DNA of 64,000 nt, from the NCBI RefSeq assembly GCF_014207985.1, contig NZ_JACHMI010000001.1:1347001-1411000 (forward strand), given 5' to 3'. Both the position numbers and the translations under genes were made by a program. This DNA is from Nonomuraea rubra. GTDB taxonomy: Bacteria; Actinomycetota; Actinomycetes; Streptosporangiales; Streptosporangiaceae. The notes beneath the pieces are model-generated. The model did no database searches, was not told where the DNA came from, and saw only the letters and a list, made by a program, of their open reading frames with translations. Numbering within the stretch: the stretch's first letter is position 1; each line of letters opens with the position of its first letter. Positions 48,720 through 57,598 of the stretch are shown piece by piece.

Positions 48720-49868
48720 GACGACGGCCACGATGTTCTCCGTGGCCAGGTCCTCGATGCGTTCCCACGGGCGGCCGCGCAGCACGACCAGGTCGGCGCC
48801 CAGCCCGACGGCGACGCGGCCCACGGGCATGCCGATCGAGTCGGCCGCGTCGGAGGTGGCCGCGCGCAGCGCCGACTCGGCGTCCAGGCCGAGGATCCGC
48901 GTCATGTGCACGACCTCGGCGAGCTGGTCGCCGAACTGCACGTGGTGGCCGTTGGCGTCGGTGCCCAGCACGAACCGCACGCCCAGCGCCGCGGCCTGGG
49001 CCAGCAGCACGTCGCGGGTGGCGACCAGCTCGGCGGCCTTGGCCATCGCCTCGGCCGTGACGGGGACGCGGCCCTGCGCGATGGCCTCGTTGATCAGCAG
49101 GGTCGGCGCGACGGGCGTGCGGCGGGCGGCCAGCGTCTCGGCCAGGTCCCGGCTCATCAGCGTGCCGTGCTCGATGGAGTCGACGCCCTCCTCGACGGCG
49201 ACGCGGATGCCGTCCTCGGAGTGCGCGTGGGAGGCGACGAGCATGCCGAGCGCGTGCGCCTCGTCCACGACCGCCCTGATCTCGTCGCGGGTGTAGTTGC
49301 GCCAGACGTTCTTGTCGCCGATGGACAGCACGCCGCCGCTGGTCGTGAGCTTGATGCCGTCCATGCCGGCCCTGGCCCAGGTGCGTACGAGCTTGCGGCA
49401 CTCGTCCGGCCCGTCGGCCGTGGGCTTCCTGACCGGGAACGCGGGCGGCACGAACAGGTCGTTGTGCCCGGCCGTCATCCCCACCACGCCGTGCACCTGG
49501 ATGCGCGGCCCCGGCAGCACCCCGGCGTCGAAGACGCGGCGCAGCGCGATCTGCGCCTCGTCGCCGGCCAGGTCGCGCAGCGTCGTGACGCCGTGCCGCA
49601 TGGCCCGCTGGGCGTGCGCGGCGCCGTGCAGCACCTGCTCGTCGCGGGTGGTGGTCAGCGGCCAGGTCGCGAAGTCGGGCGGGTCGCCGGGCCCCGCGTA
49701 GCCGACCAGGTGCACGTGCGTGTCCACCAGGCCGGGCAGCACGCACAGGCCGTCGTGCCCGTCCTGGGCGGCCGGGGTGACGCCGGTGATCCGGTCGGGC
49801 TCCCAGGCCAGATCGACCGGGCCGCGGAATTCGGTACCGTCCCATAGGGGGATTCCGTCGAGTCTCAT
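48684..49868 (-). CDS. Metal-dependent amidohydrolase (imidazolonepropionase-like)
   Basis: 394 residues, amidohydrolase superfamily. Metal site DTHVHLVGY (HxH) at about 50, lysine in GIKLTTSGG, ASHAHSEDG and SIEHGTLMSR (His), and the catalytic Asp in LGTDANGHH. Beta-sandwich pieces flank the barrel (VLPGLVDTHVHL; GADLVVLRGRPWE). Hydrolyses a C-N bond in an unknown cyclic amide or a dipeptide-like substrate. ATG 49868. Divergent from the NMT1-type ABC importer (219-nt gap without a gene). Confidence 0.88.
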   Translation of the reverse strand: MRLDGIPLWDGTEFRGPVDLAWEPDRITGVTPAAQDGHDGLCVLPGLVDTHVHLVGYAGPGDPPDFATWPLTTTRDEQVLHGAAHAQRAMRHGVTTLRDLAGDEAQIALRRVFDAGVLPGPRIQVHGVVGMTAGHNDLFVPPAFPVRKPTADGPDECRKLVRTWARAGMDGIKLTTSGGVLSIGDKNVWRNYTRDEIRAVVDEAHALGMLVASHAHSEDGIRVAVEEGVDSIEHGTLMSRDLAETLAARRTPVAPTLLINEAIAQGRVPVTAEAMAKAAELVATRDVLLAQAAALGVRFVLGTDANGHHVQFGDQLAEVVHMTRILGLDAESALRAATSDAADSIGMPVGRVAVGLGADLVVLRGRPWERIEDLATENIVAVVSRGRLVAGRLP

Positions 49869-50087
49869 CTCCCGCTCGACGCTACCGGAGCCCCTGGGCG
49901 GCTGGAGGGATCTACGGTCCTCGCGCGGCGCTCTCGTAGGGACCTACAGGGGCCGCCAGCGGTTTTCCCGGTTTCCCGGCATGCGGCCGTTCCCCGGGCC
50001 GCACTGTCCGAAACCATCGTCACACGATGGTAATAATCGAGGGATACCGTCCTGACCTGCACATTCTCGGCCGTTCAAGGAGAATTA

Positions 50088-51140
50088 ATGGCTACCCTCG
50101 ACCGTCGCGCGTTCCTGCGGACGACCGGTCTGGCCGGTCTGGCGCTCGGTCTGGCCGCCTGTGGCGACGGCGGCACGACGACTTCCGGCGGTGGCAGCGG
50201 CGGCGGGTTCGGGTCGGTCAAGCTGCAGCTCTCCTGGAAGAAGAACGTCGAGTTCGCCGGCGAGTACTTCGCCGACACCAACGGGTACTTCAAGGCCGCC
50301 GGGTTCTCGCAGGTCGAGCTGCTGTCCGGCGGCGGCTCCGGCACCTCGGTCGAGTCGGGCCTGGCCACCGGGCGTTGCTGGGCGGGCCTGTCGGCGCCGA
50401 CCATCACCGCGCCGGCCGTGCTCCAGGGCGCGCCACTGAAGATCGTCGGAGCCACGTTCCAGAAGAACCCGTTCGCCATCATCTCCCTGAGCAAGAACCC
50501 GATCGAGAAGGCCGAGGACCTGGCCGGCAAGAAGATCGGCGTCCAGGACTCCAACGAGCTGGTCTGGAACGCGCTGCTCAAGGCCAACGGCCTCGACGCC
50601 GCCCAGGTGACCAGGGTGCCGTTCCAGTCGGACCCGTCGATGCTCACCTCCGGGCAGCTCGACGGCTACGTGGGCTTCGTCACCAGCGGCCCGGTCAACC
50701 TGCGCATGAAGGGGCACGACCCGGCGTACCTGCTGCTCGCCGACGCCGGCCTGCCGCTGGTCGCCGAGACGTTCACGGTCACGCAGGAGACCATCGACAA
50801 CGAGCGCGACAAGCTCAAGGCGTTCCTGACCGCCGAGATCAAGGGCTGGAAGGACGCCGTGGCCGACCCGGCCAAGGCCGCCGAGCTGGCCGCCACCGTC
50901 TACGGCAAGGACCAGAACCTCGACGTCAAGGAGCAGACCGAGGAGGCCAAGATGCAGAACGAGCTCGTCGTCACCGACGACGCCAGGGCCAACGGCCTGT
51001 TCACGATGACGCCCGAGCTGATCCAGCAGAACATCGAGTCGCTGGCCAAGGCCGGGCTGAGCATCAAGGCCGAGCAGCTCTTCGACCTGTCGATCCTGAA
51101 CGAGATCTACCAGGCCGACCCGAGCCTGAAGCTCTCATGA
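50088..51140 (+). CDS. ABC transporter substrate-binding lipoprotein (NMT1/THI5-like)
   Basis: 350 residues. Tat-type signal [16 protein letters not shown] followed by lipobox LAAC, so a Tat-exported lipoprotein. The NMT1/THI5 fold shows in [64 protein letters not shown]. The family binds thiamine precursors (HMP, formylaminopyrimidine), sulfonates, riboflavin or nucleobase-like ligands. Given the neighbours, a purine or pyrimidine-like heterocycle is the favoured guess. ATG 50088 with AAGGAG. First gene of a four-gene transporter operon. Confidence 0.9.
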   Translation: MATLDRRAFLRTTGLAGLALGLAACGDGGTTTSGGGSGGGFGSVKLQLSWKKNVEFAGEYFADTNGYFKAAGFSQVELLSGGGSGTSVESGLATGRCWAGLSAPTITAPAVLQGAPLKIVGATFQKNPFAIISLSKNPIEKAEDLAGKKIGVQDSNELVWNALLKANGLDAAQVTRVPFQSDPSMLTSGQLDGYVGFVTSGPVNLRMKGHDPAYLLLADAGLPLVAETFTVTQETIDNERDKLKAFLTAEIKGWKDAVADPAKAAELAATVYGKDQNLDVKEQTEEAKMQNELVVTDDARANGLFTMTPELIQQNIESLAKAGLSIKAEQLFDLSILNEIYQADPSLKLS

Positions 51141-51889
51141 GCGGGATCGGCATCTCCGGGCTGAGCAAGACCTTCGGCAAGGGCCTGACCGCCGTCGAGA
51201 ACGTGGACCTGAGCACGCCGAAGGGCTCGTTCCTGTCGCTGCTCGGTCCGTCCGGCTGCGGCAAGTCCACGGTGCTGCGCATCCTGGCCGGCCTGGAGGA
51301 GCCCACCACCGGCGAGATCCTGGTCAACGGCGAGACGCCGCAGGAGCTGCGCAGGAGCCACCACCTCGGCATCGCCTTCCAGGACTCGGCGCTGCTGGCC
51401 TGGCGCAGCGTCGCGGCCAACATCCGGCTGCCGCTGGAGGTGGCCGGCATCAGGCCGGAGCCCGGCGTGATCGAGGACCTGATCAAGCTGGTCGGCCTGG
51501 AGGGATTCGAGAAGGCCCGCCCGGCCGAGCTGTCCGGCGGCATGCGCCAGCGGGTCTCGATCGCCCGCGCCCTGGTGGTCAAGCCCAGCGTGCTGCTGCT
51601 CGACGAGCCGTTCGGCGCCCTGGACGACATGACCCGCCAGCGGCTCAACCTGGAGCTGCTGCGCATCTGGACGGAGAAGCCCGCCACCACCCTCATGGTC
51701 ACCCACGGCATCGGCGAGGCCATCTTCCTCTCCGACCTGGTCGCCGTGATGAGCCCGCGCCCCGGCCGGGTGGTGGAGCTGGTGGAGATCGACCTGCCCC
51801 GCCCGCGTACGCCGGAGATGATGCGTACGCCCGAGTTCCACGCCCTCCACGACCACCTCAGCGACCTGCTGTTCGGGCACGGCTCATGA
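51137..51889 (+). CDS. ABC transporter ATP-binding protein (SsuB/TauB/ThiZ-like)
   Basis: 250 residues. Walker [11 protein letters not shown]-loop [17 protein letters not shown], signature LSGGMRQRV, Walker [20 protein letters not shown] and H-loop VTHGIGEA. The LLAWRSV and DDMTRQRLN forms are typical of the nitrate/sulfonate/NMT1-type import ATPases. ATG overlaps the binding-protein gene stop by 4 nt. Confidence 0.95.
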   Translation: MSGIGISGLSKTFGKGLTAVENVDLSTPKGSFLSLLGPSGCGKSTVLRILAGLEEPTTGEILVNGETPQELRRSHHLGIAFQDSALLAWRSVAANIRLPLEVAGIRPEPGVIEDLIKLVGLEGFEKARPAELSGGMRQRVSIARALVVKPSVLLLDEPFGALDDMTRQRLNLELLRIWTEKPATTLMVTHGIGEAIFLSDLVAVMSPRPGRVVELVEIDLPRPRTPEMMRTPEFHALHDHLSDLLFGHGS

Positions 51890-52635
51890 GACGGCTGCAG
51901 GGCCTGGCCGGGGTCGTCGCGCTCGTGGCGATCTGGTGGCTGCTGGCGGCGACGGTGTTCGCCGACGGCGGCGCGGTGCCCACCCCGGTGGCCGTGCTGC
52001 GGTCGATGGGCTCCGACGGCTGGGCCTTCTACGGCCCCAACGCCTCCGCCACGCTGTCCGCCGCCGTCCAGGGTTTCCTGTGGGGCAACGGGCTGGCCAT
52101 CGGCGTGGCGCTGCTGGTGCTGCTCGTGCCCCGGCTGGAAGCCGTCGCCACGCAGCTCGCGGTGATCAGCTACTGCATCCCGCTGCTGGCCATCGGGCCG
52201 ATCGTGCTGGTCGTCTTCGGCGGCGACGCCACCGTGGTGTTCCTGGCGGCCATCTCGGTCTTCTTCACCACGCTCATCGGCGCCCTGCTCGGGCTGCGCT
52301 CCGCCGACCGCGCCAGCCTCGACCTCGTCACCGTGTACGGCGGCGGCCGCCTGGCCAGGCTCCGCTACGTCCAGATCATCTCCGCCCTGCCCAGCACGTT
52401 CGCCGGCCTGAAGATCTCGGCCCCGTCGGCGCTGCTCGGCGCCATCATCGGCGAGTACCTCGGCAGCAACGACCAGGGGCTCGGCGTCTCTCTGATGATC
52501 TCCCAGCAGCAGTTCCAGGTGCCGCGCACGTGGGGGCTCGCGCTGGTGTCCGGCCTGATCGCGGGCCTCGGGTACGCGATCGTCGCGCTCGTCGCCCGCG
52601 TGGTCACGCCGTGGTCGAGAGGGGAGGCCCAGTGA
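51886..52635 (+). CDS. ABC transporter permease (NMT1-type importer, first)
   Basis: 249 residues, about six helices, with the permease signature region [20 protein letters not shown] and [20 protein letters not shown] (EAA loop) and [17 protein letters not shown]. Heterodimer partner of the next permease. ATG overlaps the ATPase stop by 4 nt. Confidence 0.93.
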   Translation: MRRLQGLAGVVALVAIWWLLAATVFADGGAVPTPVAVLRSMGSDGWAFYGPNASATLSAAVQGFLWGNGLAIGVALLVLLVPRLEAVATQLAVISYCIPLLAIGPIVLVVFGGDATVVFLAAISVFFTTLIGALLGLRSADRASLDLVTVYGGGRLARLRYVQIISALPSTFAGLKISAPSALLGAIIGEYLGSNDQGLGVSLMISQQQFQVPRTWGLALVSGLIAGLGYAIVALVARVVTPWSRGEAQ

Positions 52636-53411
52636 TCGGCCGTACCGTGCTGCGGATCGTGGGGCCGCTGGTGCCCTCCGTCGTCATCGTCGTGGCCGCG
52701 TGGTGGCTGGCGCTGGAGGCGTTCGGGATCAGCCCGCTCGTCGGCAAGCGCCCGCCGCAGGTCTGGGAGTACCTGGTGTCGTCGCAGGCGCACCGCGAGG
52801 CCGTGTTCGGCGCGCTGGGCATCACGATCAGGGACGCGGCCATCGGCTTCGTCGCGGGCATGGCGGCCGCGATCGCCGTCGCCGTCGCGTTCGTGCTGAT
52901 GCGGACCGTCGAGCAGACGTTCATGCCGGTCGCCATGCTGCTGCGCTCGGTGCCGCTCGTGGTGATGACCCCGCTGATCACGCTGGTCTTCGGCCGCGAC
53001 CTCGTCGGCGTGGCCGTCATCGGCGGCATCGTGGTGTTCTTCCCCGCGCTGGTGAACATCGTCTTCGGCCTGCGCTCCGCCTCGCCGCAGGCCACCGACC
53101 TGATCATGGCGTACGGCGGCACCCGCCTCACCGTCCTGCGCAAGGTGGCGGTGCCGACGGCGATGCCCTCGGTGTTCGCCTCGGCCAGGATCTCCGTGCC
53201 CGCCTCCATCATCGGGGCGCTGATCGCCGAGTGGCTGGCCACCGGCGAGGGCATCGGCGCCGAGATCCTGCGGGCGATCGGCGGGTTCCGCTACGACGAG
53301 GTGTGGGCGGACATCGTGGTCGTCACGGGCGTGTCGATCCTGGCGTACGCGGTGGTCGGCGTCGTCGAGTCGCTCGTCCTGGCCCGCTTCTCGGACCAGC
53401 GGCCGCACTGA
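52632..53411 (+). CDS. ABC transporter permease (NMT1-type importer, second)
   Basis: 259 residues, six predicted helices. EAA-loop region MAYGGTRLTVLRKVAVPTAM, PSVFASARISVPASIIGALI and AEWLATGEGIG match the importer class. GTG 52632 overlaps the first permease stop. Two permeases rather than one homodimer is normal for some thiXYZ-like operons (knowledge). A hairpin terminator follows 3 nt after the stop. Confidence 0.93.
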   Translation: MIGRTVLRIVGPLVPSVVIVVAAWWLALEAFGISPLVGKRPPQVWEYLVSSQAHREAVFGALGITIRDAAIGFVAGMAAAIAVAVAFVLMRTVEQTFMPVAMLLRSVPLVVMTPLITLVFGRDLVGVAVIGGIVVFFPALVNIVFGLRSASPQATDLIMAYGGTRLTVLRKVAVPTAMPSVFASARISVPASIIGALIAEWLATGEGIGAEILRAIGGFRYDEVWADIVVVTGVSILAYAVVGVVESLVLARFSDQRPH

Positions 53412-53414
53412 CTT

Positions 53415-53437
53415 GCGCCTGACACCGTGTCAGGCGC
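53415..53437 (+). terminator. Hairpin terminator after the ABC importer operon
   Basis: GCGCCTGACAC, one C, GTGTCAGGCGC: perfect 11-bp inverted repeat; with a 5-nt loop ACCGT the stem is 9 bp, followed by TTCG. It ends the importer operon and contains the GTG (53427) that would otherwise look like a start for the next gene. Confidence 0.82.
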
Positions 53438-53450
53438 TTCGCTGGGCGCC

Positions 53451-54365
53451 ATGCTGGCCTACACCGGTTCAGGACCCTACTGTTACGCCAACTCGCTGGC
53501 CATGATGCTCGGCCCCGCCGCGCCCGAGGCGGGGGCGATCGAGACGCTGACGGGCTCGCCGTTCGGGATGCAGCTCGCCGGCGGTGCCCAGCCGTTCTTC
53601 GACCCTCTCGGGTGGGATCCCGAGCTGGGGCTCGACGCCGCCGTCCACCTGCTCGGCTGGCGGTGCGAGCGCAGCCACGGGGGGACGCCGGAGGAGGCGC
53701 TGGAGCGGCTGCGGGCCGCCTGCCCCGCCCTGGTGGGGCCCGTGGACTTCGCGCTGCTGCCGTACTCGCCGGGTGGGGACGGCGATCACTACGTGGTGGT
53801 GCTCGCCGTGGAGGGCGACACCGTCGTGCTGCACGACCCGCACGGGCATCCCTTCGCCACGCTGCCCGCCGCCGACTTCGTGGCCGCCTGGCGGGCCGAG
53901 GCGGTGGAGTACCTCGACACGTCGTACGTCATGCGCACCGGCTTCGTACGGGTGCGTGAGACGCCGGTGGAGCAGGCGTTGCGCGACTCGCTGCCCGCCG
54001 CCGTGCGCTGGCTGGAGGGGCGGGACGACGTGCCGGTGCCGCCGGGGACACTGGGCGGGGGCACGGCGGCGCTGCGGCTGGCCGAGCAGGTGGAAAGCGG
54101 GCTCGCGGAGGGGGTGCGCGGGATGCTCGTGTACTTCGCCGTACGGGTGGGCGTGCGGCGGCTGGCCGACGCCGCGGCCTGGCTGGAGAGGCTGGGCCTG
54201 CCGGAGCCGGCGGCGGTCGCGTGGGAGCAGGCGCGGGTGCTCGGGGCCCTGCAACATCCGCTGGCCACGGGCGACGACGAGGCCGCGGCGGCGGGGCTGC
54301 GTCGGCTCGCGCCCGGCTACGACCGGCTGCGCGCGGCCCTGCTAGCCGCTGGACAGCGGTCCTGA
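53451..54365 (+). CDS. C39-like cysteine-peptidase-fold protein, unknown function
   Basis: 304 residues. The N-terminal GSGPYCYANSLAMML places a Cys as in C39/papain-like folds (BtrH N-terminal-like); GDGDHYVVVLAVEGDTVVLH and DPHGHPFATLP give the His-Asp pair, so the triad appears complete. The second half (about 175-300) is helical without known motif. BtrH-like domains act as acyl transferases in butirosin synthesis; a peptidase role is the alternative. Start ATG 53451 rather than GTG 53427, which lies inside a terminator hairpin. Follows the importer operon, same strand, but behind a terminator. Confidence 0.68.
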   Translation: MLAYTGSGPYCYANSLAMMLGPAAPEAGAIETLTGSPFGMQLAGGAQPFFDPLGWDPELGLDAAVHLLGWRCERSHGGTPEEALERLRAACPALVGPVDFALLPYSPGGDGDHYVVVLAVEGDTVVLHDPHGHPFATLPAADFVAAWRAEAVEYLDTSYVMRTGFVRVRETPVEQALRDSLPAAVRWLEGRDDVPVPPGTLGGGTAALRLAEQVESGLAEGVRGMLVYFAVRVGVRRLADAAAWLERLGLPEPAAVAWEQARVLGALQHPLATGDDEAAAAGLRRLAPGYDRLRAALLAAGQRS

Positions 54366-54425
54366 AAGGCTGGTCGTGCGGAGCCGGTCGCGGTCTTGAG
54401 AAGGCTGGTTGTGCGGACCCGGCCG
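54357..54425. repeat. Tandem repeat of the C39-like gene's 3' end, including its stop
   Basis: Copies 54357-54390 and 54391-54425: CGGTCCTGA-AAGGCTGGTCG and CGGTCTTGAGAAGGCTGGTT, about 80% identical, with the start of a third (CGGTCCTG) at 54426. The TGA stop of the gene (54363-54365) is in the first copy. The remainder of the gap to 54552 is GC-rich sequence without a recognisable gene. Confidence 0.75.
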
Positions 54426-54552
54426 CGGTCCTGTGTGCGGGGGGAGGCGCGGCCGGGTCCGCCCGGAGGGGAGCGCTTGGGCGTGCGGTGGGAACCGGCT
54501 CGGGGTGGGGCCGGCGAAAGCCCGACGCTCCCTTGGTCGGGGGAGTGGTGCT

Positions 54553-55131
54553 CTAGCGGGAGGCGAAGTCCTGTGTCCAGTGGGGGCCCCTGGCGTGGTG
54601 CCCGACCCCGACGTGGGTGAACGCGCAGTCCAGCATGTTGGCCCGGTGCCCCGGGCTGTCGAGCCAGCCCTTGACCACGGCGGAGGCGGTGCCCTGGCCC
54701 TTGGCGATGTTCTCGCCGGCCCGGCGGTAGGCGAAGCCGGTGGCCTTGATCCGCTGGCCGAACGTGCGGCCGTCGCGCGAGGTGTGCGAGAAGTAGTTCC
54801 CGCGCGCCATGTCCGCTGAATGGCGCGTGGCGGCGCGGTGCAGCCTGGAGTCGTGGGTGAGGGGACGGCAGCCGTTCGCGGCCCTGGCCCGGTTGGTGAG
54901 CGTGACGACCGCGGTCTCGGCGGCGGAGGCGAAGCCCCTGGAGGCGGCCGGGCGCGCGCACGACGGCTTCACCGGGCGCGCGCGGACCGTGCCGTGGCCG
55001 GCGGACGGCTTGGGCGCGAGCACGCGGCACGCCTGCCGGTCCGCCGTCTGCTGGGCGGAGGCGGCGGGCGCGGGGAGGCTCAGTGCCGTCAGACATCCGA
55101 CACAGGCCATCGCCTGGAGCTCTCTACGCAT
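54553..55131 (-). CDS. Secreted CAP-domain protein
   Basis: 192 residues. Signal peptide about 1-26 (ACVGCLTALSLPAPAASAQQ), basic linker (about 27-65), then a CAP/SCP domain about 70-190: VVTLTNRARAANGCRPLTHD, LHRAATRHSADMARGNYFSH, HTSRDGRTFGQRIKATGFAY, AGENIAKGQGTASAVVKGWL and HRANMLDCAFTHVGVGHH. The His/Glu pairs of the CAP cavity are present. Bacterial CAP proteins of this size are secreted, with sterol/lipid-binding or unknown roles. ATG 55131 excludes the non-homologous extension to 55188. A 16-bp palindrome lies 87 bp upstream. Confidence 0.9.
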   Translation of the reverse strand: MRRELQAMACVGCLTALSLPAPAASAQQTADRQACRVLAPKPSAGHGTVRARPVKPSCARPAASRGFASAAETAVVTLTNRARAANGCRPLTHDSRLHRAATRHSADMARGNYFSHTSRDGRTFGQRIKATGFAYRRAGENIAKGQGTASAVVKGWLDSPGHRANMLDCAFTHVGVGHHARGPHWTQDFASR

Positions 55132-55217
55132 ACCGTCCTCCGATGAGGGGTTTGACTGTGCGTCGAACCCGCATTCTGGTCCCCCCAAGTCGGCTATGTA
55201 CGGAAATTAGCGACCTA

Positions 55218-55233
55218 ACTTGGAGCTCCAAGT
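55218..55233. promoter_or_regulatory. Perfect 16-bp palindrome upstream of the CAP gene
   Basis: ACTTGGAG/CTCCAAGT in the 195-nt gap between the CAP gene start (55131, minus) and the carboxypeptidase gene end (55327, minus). Only the CAP gene is downstream, so it is a candidate operator or activator site. The flanking AT-rich motif ACGGAAATTAGCG is at 55200-55212. Confidence 0.45.
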
Positions 55234-55276
55234 GGCTGAATTGTAATATCACCCGCTCTGATCTCGGTAAACCACA

Positions 55277-55303
55277 GCGGCCCCCTGAGCGTCAGGGGGC
55301 CGC
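55277..55303 (-). terminator. Terminator after the D-Ala-D-Ala carboxypeptidase gene
   Basis: Perfect 12-bp stem GCGGCCCCCTGA / TCAGGGGGCCGC with GCG loop, 24 nt past the stop on the minus strand. Confidence 0.85.
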
Positions 55304-55326
55304 GAGATCTTTACCTCAGCCGGTGG

Positions 55327-56871
55327 CTAGCACTGGGCGGGCTTGAGCCACGAGCACTCCAGGTCGCCCGTCGCGCCCCCGGTCGCCGCGCGGAGCCCGG
55401 CGGCGTCCCCCGCGGCCGCCGACCGCGAGAACTGCGCGAGCCGTACGGCGATCTTGTCCTCGATGTCCTTCGGCGAGGCCGACAGGTACTGGTTGAGCAT
55501 GATCGAGAAGATCAGCGGCTCGCCGTCGGCGCTCGTGACGTAGCCGGACAGCGAGGTGACGCCGGTGAGCGAGCCGGTCTTGGCGTGCACGTTGTTCTCG
55601 GCGGGCGTGCCGCGCATCCGGCTGCGCAGGGTGCCGCCGGTGAACCGGTCCGCGTTGCCCGCGATGGGCAGGGAGTCGTACCAGGTGGAGAACCACGGCT
55701 TGCCGCGTACGGCCGACAGGAGCTGCACGATCGAGCCCGGCGAGAAGCCGTCGCGGCGCGACAGGCCGGAGCCGTCCCGCATGTTGATCACCTGGACGCC
55801 GTTGGCCCTGGCGAAGTCGGTGCTGACCTTGAGCCCGGCCGACCACGTGCCCTGGTCCGACACCTTGCGGCCCATGGCCTTGGTGAGGATCTCGGCGTGG
55901 ATGTTGTTGCTCAGCTTCATGAACGGCACCAGCAGCTCGCCCAGCGTCATCGACTCGTGCCTGGCCAGCTCCCTGGCCCCCGAGGGCGCGCCGCCGGTGG
56001 TCGTCGGCCCGAGCACCTTGACGCCGTGCTTGGCCAGCGACTTGCGGAACAGCGAGGAGACGTACGCGGTGGGGTCGTCCACCGCCACCCACTCCTGGTA
56101 CGGGTCCGCGACCGTGCCGGTGATCACCACCGTGCGCGTGCCGTGCTGCCGCTCGATGAGCACGTCCGTCTCGGCGCCCACCGTGGCCCTGTTCACGATC
56201 TTCAGGTAGTCGGTCTCGGGCGTGGTGGAGACCTTGACCTTGTCCCCGTCGGCCGCCACGGACACGATCACCGAGCCGGCGTCGTAGTCCCTGTCGGGCG
56301 AGGCCGTCAGTGCCGAGATCGGCGCCGCGTAGTAGGCGGTCTCGTCGTCCCAGGCCCAGTCGTTGCCGAGCCGCTGGGAGTCGAACCAGGTGTCGTCGGC
56401 CACCAGCTTGCCGGTGACGACCTTGACACCCGCGCCTGCCACCTTGGCCGCCAGCGCGTCGTAGTCCTCGGCCAGCATGGTCGGGTCGCCGGTGCCGCGC
56501 AGCACCAGGTCGCCGGTCAGCAGGGAGCCGGCCTTGCGGCCGGTGCCGAGCACGGTGGTGGGGAAGCGGTAGTCGAGGCCGAGCGTCTCCGCCGCGGCGG
56601 CCGAGGTGAACAGCTTGGTGTTGGAGGCCGGGATGAGGAGCTTGCCGGCGTCGGTGGCGTACAGCTCCTCGCCGGTCTGGGCGCTCTTGACCACGACGCC
56701 CGCCCTGGCGATCGTGAGCCGCGAGTCGCTGAGGATCTGGTTGATGTCCTGGGTCAGGTCCGCCACGCCCACGGAGGGGTCGAGCGCGACGGCGGGAGTG
56801 GAGGGTCCGGACGCCCACGCGAGGGCCGCGACGAGCGTGCCCGCGACGAGGGAGGCTGAGGTGCGCCGCAT
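55327..56871 (-). CDS. dacB: D-alanyl-D-alanine carboxypeptidase/endopeptidase (S13, DacB type)
   Basis: 514 residues. Signal peptide about 1-29 (SLVAGTLVAALAWASG). Penicillin-binding motifs: SNTK (SxxK, IPASNTKLFTSA), SNN (MKLSNNIHAE) and KTG (HAKTGSLTG). The long insertion between the first two motifs is the S13/PBP4 arrangement. Trims peptidoglycan stem peptides outside the membrane. ATG 56871; the frame is open further upstream to 57102 without homology. Preceded by the ACGGATATTTGCG motif, followed by a terminator. Confidence 0.93.
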   Translation of the reverse strand: MRRTSASLVAGTLVAALAWASGPSTPAVALDPSVGVADLTQDINQILSDSRLTIARAGVVVKSAQTGEELYATDAGKLLIPASNTKLFTSAAAAETLGLDYRFPTTVLGTGRKAGSLLTGDLVLRGTGDPTMLAEDYDALAAKVAGAGVKVVTGKLVADDTWFDSQRLGNDWAWDDETAYYAAPISALTASPDRDYDAGSVIVSVAADGDKVKVSTTPETDYLKIVNRATVGAETDVLIERQHGTRTVVITGTVADPYQEWVAVDDPTAYVSSLFRKSLAKHGVKVLGPTTTGGAPSGARELARHESMTLGELLVPFMKLSNNIHAEILTKAMGRKVSDQGTWSAGLKVSTDFARANGVQVINMRDGSGLSRRDGFSPGSIVQLLSAVRGKPWFSTWYDSLPIAGNADRFTGGTLRSRMRGTPAENNVHAKTGSLTGVTSLSGYVTSADGEPLIFSIMLNQYLSASPKDIEDKIAVRLAQFSRSAAAGDAAGLRAATGGATGDLECSWLKPAQC

Positions 56872-56960
56872 GGGGTCTCCAGGTGACTGGGGGATCGCAT
56901 GAGAGCATGGATCACCGCAGTCAGCCTGTAATCCGCAAATATCCGTATTTGTGGGGCGGG

Positions 56961-57509
56961 TTAGGTCGGCTGCTGCGACGTCACCATGAACCCGCAGTCG
57001 CCGAACGAGACCTCGTCGCCCGACTTCACCCGGGCCGGGCCCACCAGCCGCCAGCCGTTGAGCCGGGTGCCGTTCAGCGAGCCGAGATCGACCAGCATCC
57101 ACCCGCCGTCGCCCTCGCGGCGCAGCTCGGCGTGGACGCGGGAGACCGTCAGGTCCGACAGCACGAGGTCGCAGGCCGACCCGCGGCCCACCACGTAACG
57201 CAGGCGGTCGTCGTCGGGCAGCGCCAGCCGGGGCAACCGGGGCCGCCGCCAGGCGGACTGCAGCTTGGTGGTGAACTCCGAGACCGAGGAGACGGCGTCG
57301 GTCAGCCGCTGCCGGAACGTGGGCCGCCGCGGCAGGTCCGCGACCAGTTCGTCGAGCTCGCCCCTGTTGCGCGCCCGCAACGCCTGGTCCACCCGGCCCA
57401 CGAAGGTGTCGTGCGAGATCCGGCCCTCTACGGCGCGTTCCCTGAGCTCGTCGATCGCACGGTCACGTTCCCCATCTGAGGCGCGAAAGGGCGGATGCGT
57501 GGAGCTCAT
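56961..57509 (-). CDS. DUF1707 and FHA domain protein
   Basis: 182 residues. N-terminal DUF1707 (about 8-62: FRASDGERDRAIDELRERAV, EGRISHDTFVGRVDQALRAR, RGELDELVADLP), linker, then a forkhead-associated domain (about 105-178: YVVGRGSACDLVLSDLTVSR, VHAELRREGDGGWMLVDLGS, LNGTRLNG), which binds phosphothreonine; the conserved GR, SR-H and NG are all there. No membrane segment. Probably a reader for Ser/Thr kinase signalling. Upstream of dacB on the same strand, 89-nt gap. Confidence 0.9.
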   Translation of the reverse strand: MSSTHPPFRASDGERDRAIDELRERAVEGRISHDTFVGRVDQALRARNRGELDELVADLPRRPTFRQRLTDAVSSVSEFTTKLQSAWRRPRLPRLALPDDDRLRYVVGRGSACDLVLSDLTVSRVHAELRREGDGGWMLVDLGSLNGTRLNGWRLVGPARVKSGDEVSFGDCGFMVTSQQPT

Positions 57510-57572
57510 AGAGCGAGTATCGGCCTCAACCTCGGCTTGTGTCCAGAATACGCGGATCAGGTTGCCCTAGGC

Positions 57573-57596
57573 ATACTCAGTATGCATACTCAGTAT
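57573..57596. promoter_or_regulatory. Double PadR operator next to the start codon
   Basis: ATACTCAGTAT occurs twice (57573-57583, 57586-57596), separated by GC. Each is itself a palindrome (ATACT/AGTAT around C), so the pair is a symmetric 24-bp site. It ends 2 bp before the PadR ATG, leaving no normal ribosome site: the transcript is probably leaderless or the site covers the start. Confidence 0.9.
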
Positions 57597-57598
57597 CC

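Noticed and set aside
53427..53450. GTG start for the C39-like protein
   Set aside because: Lies inside a perfect terminator hairpin; ATG 53451 gives the family-like N-terminus.
55140..55326. c-di-AMP (ydaO) riboswitch before the secreted CAP gene
   Set aside because: No matching conserved blocks; only a palindrome, a short motif and a terminator.
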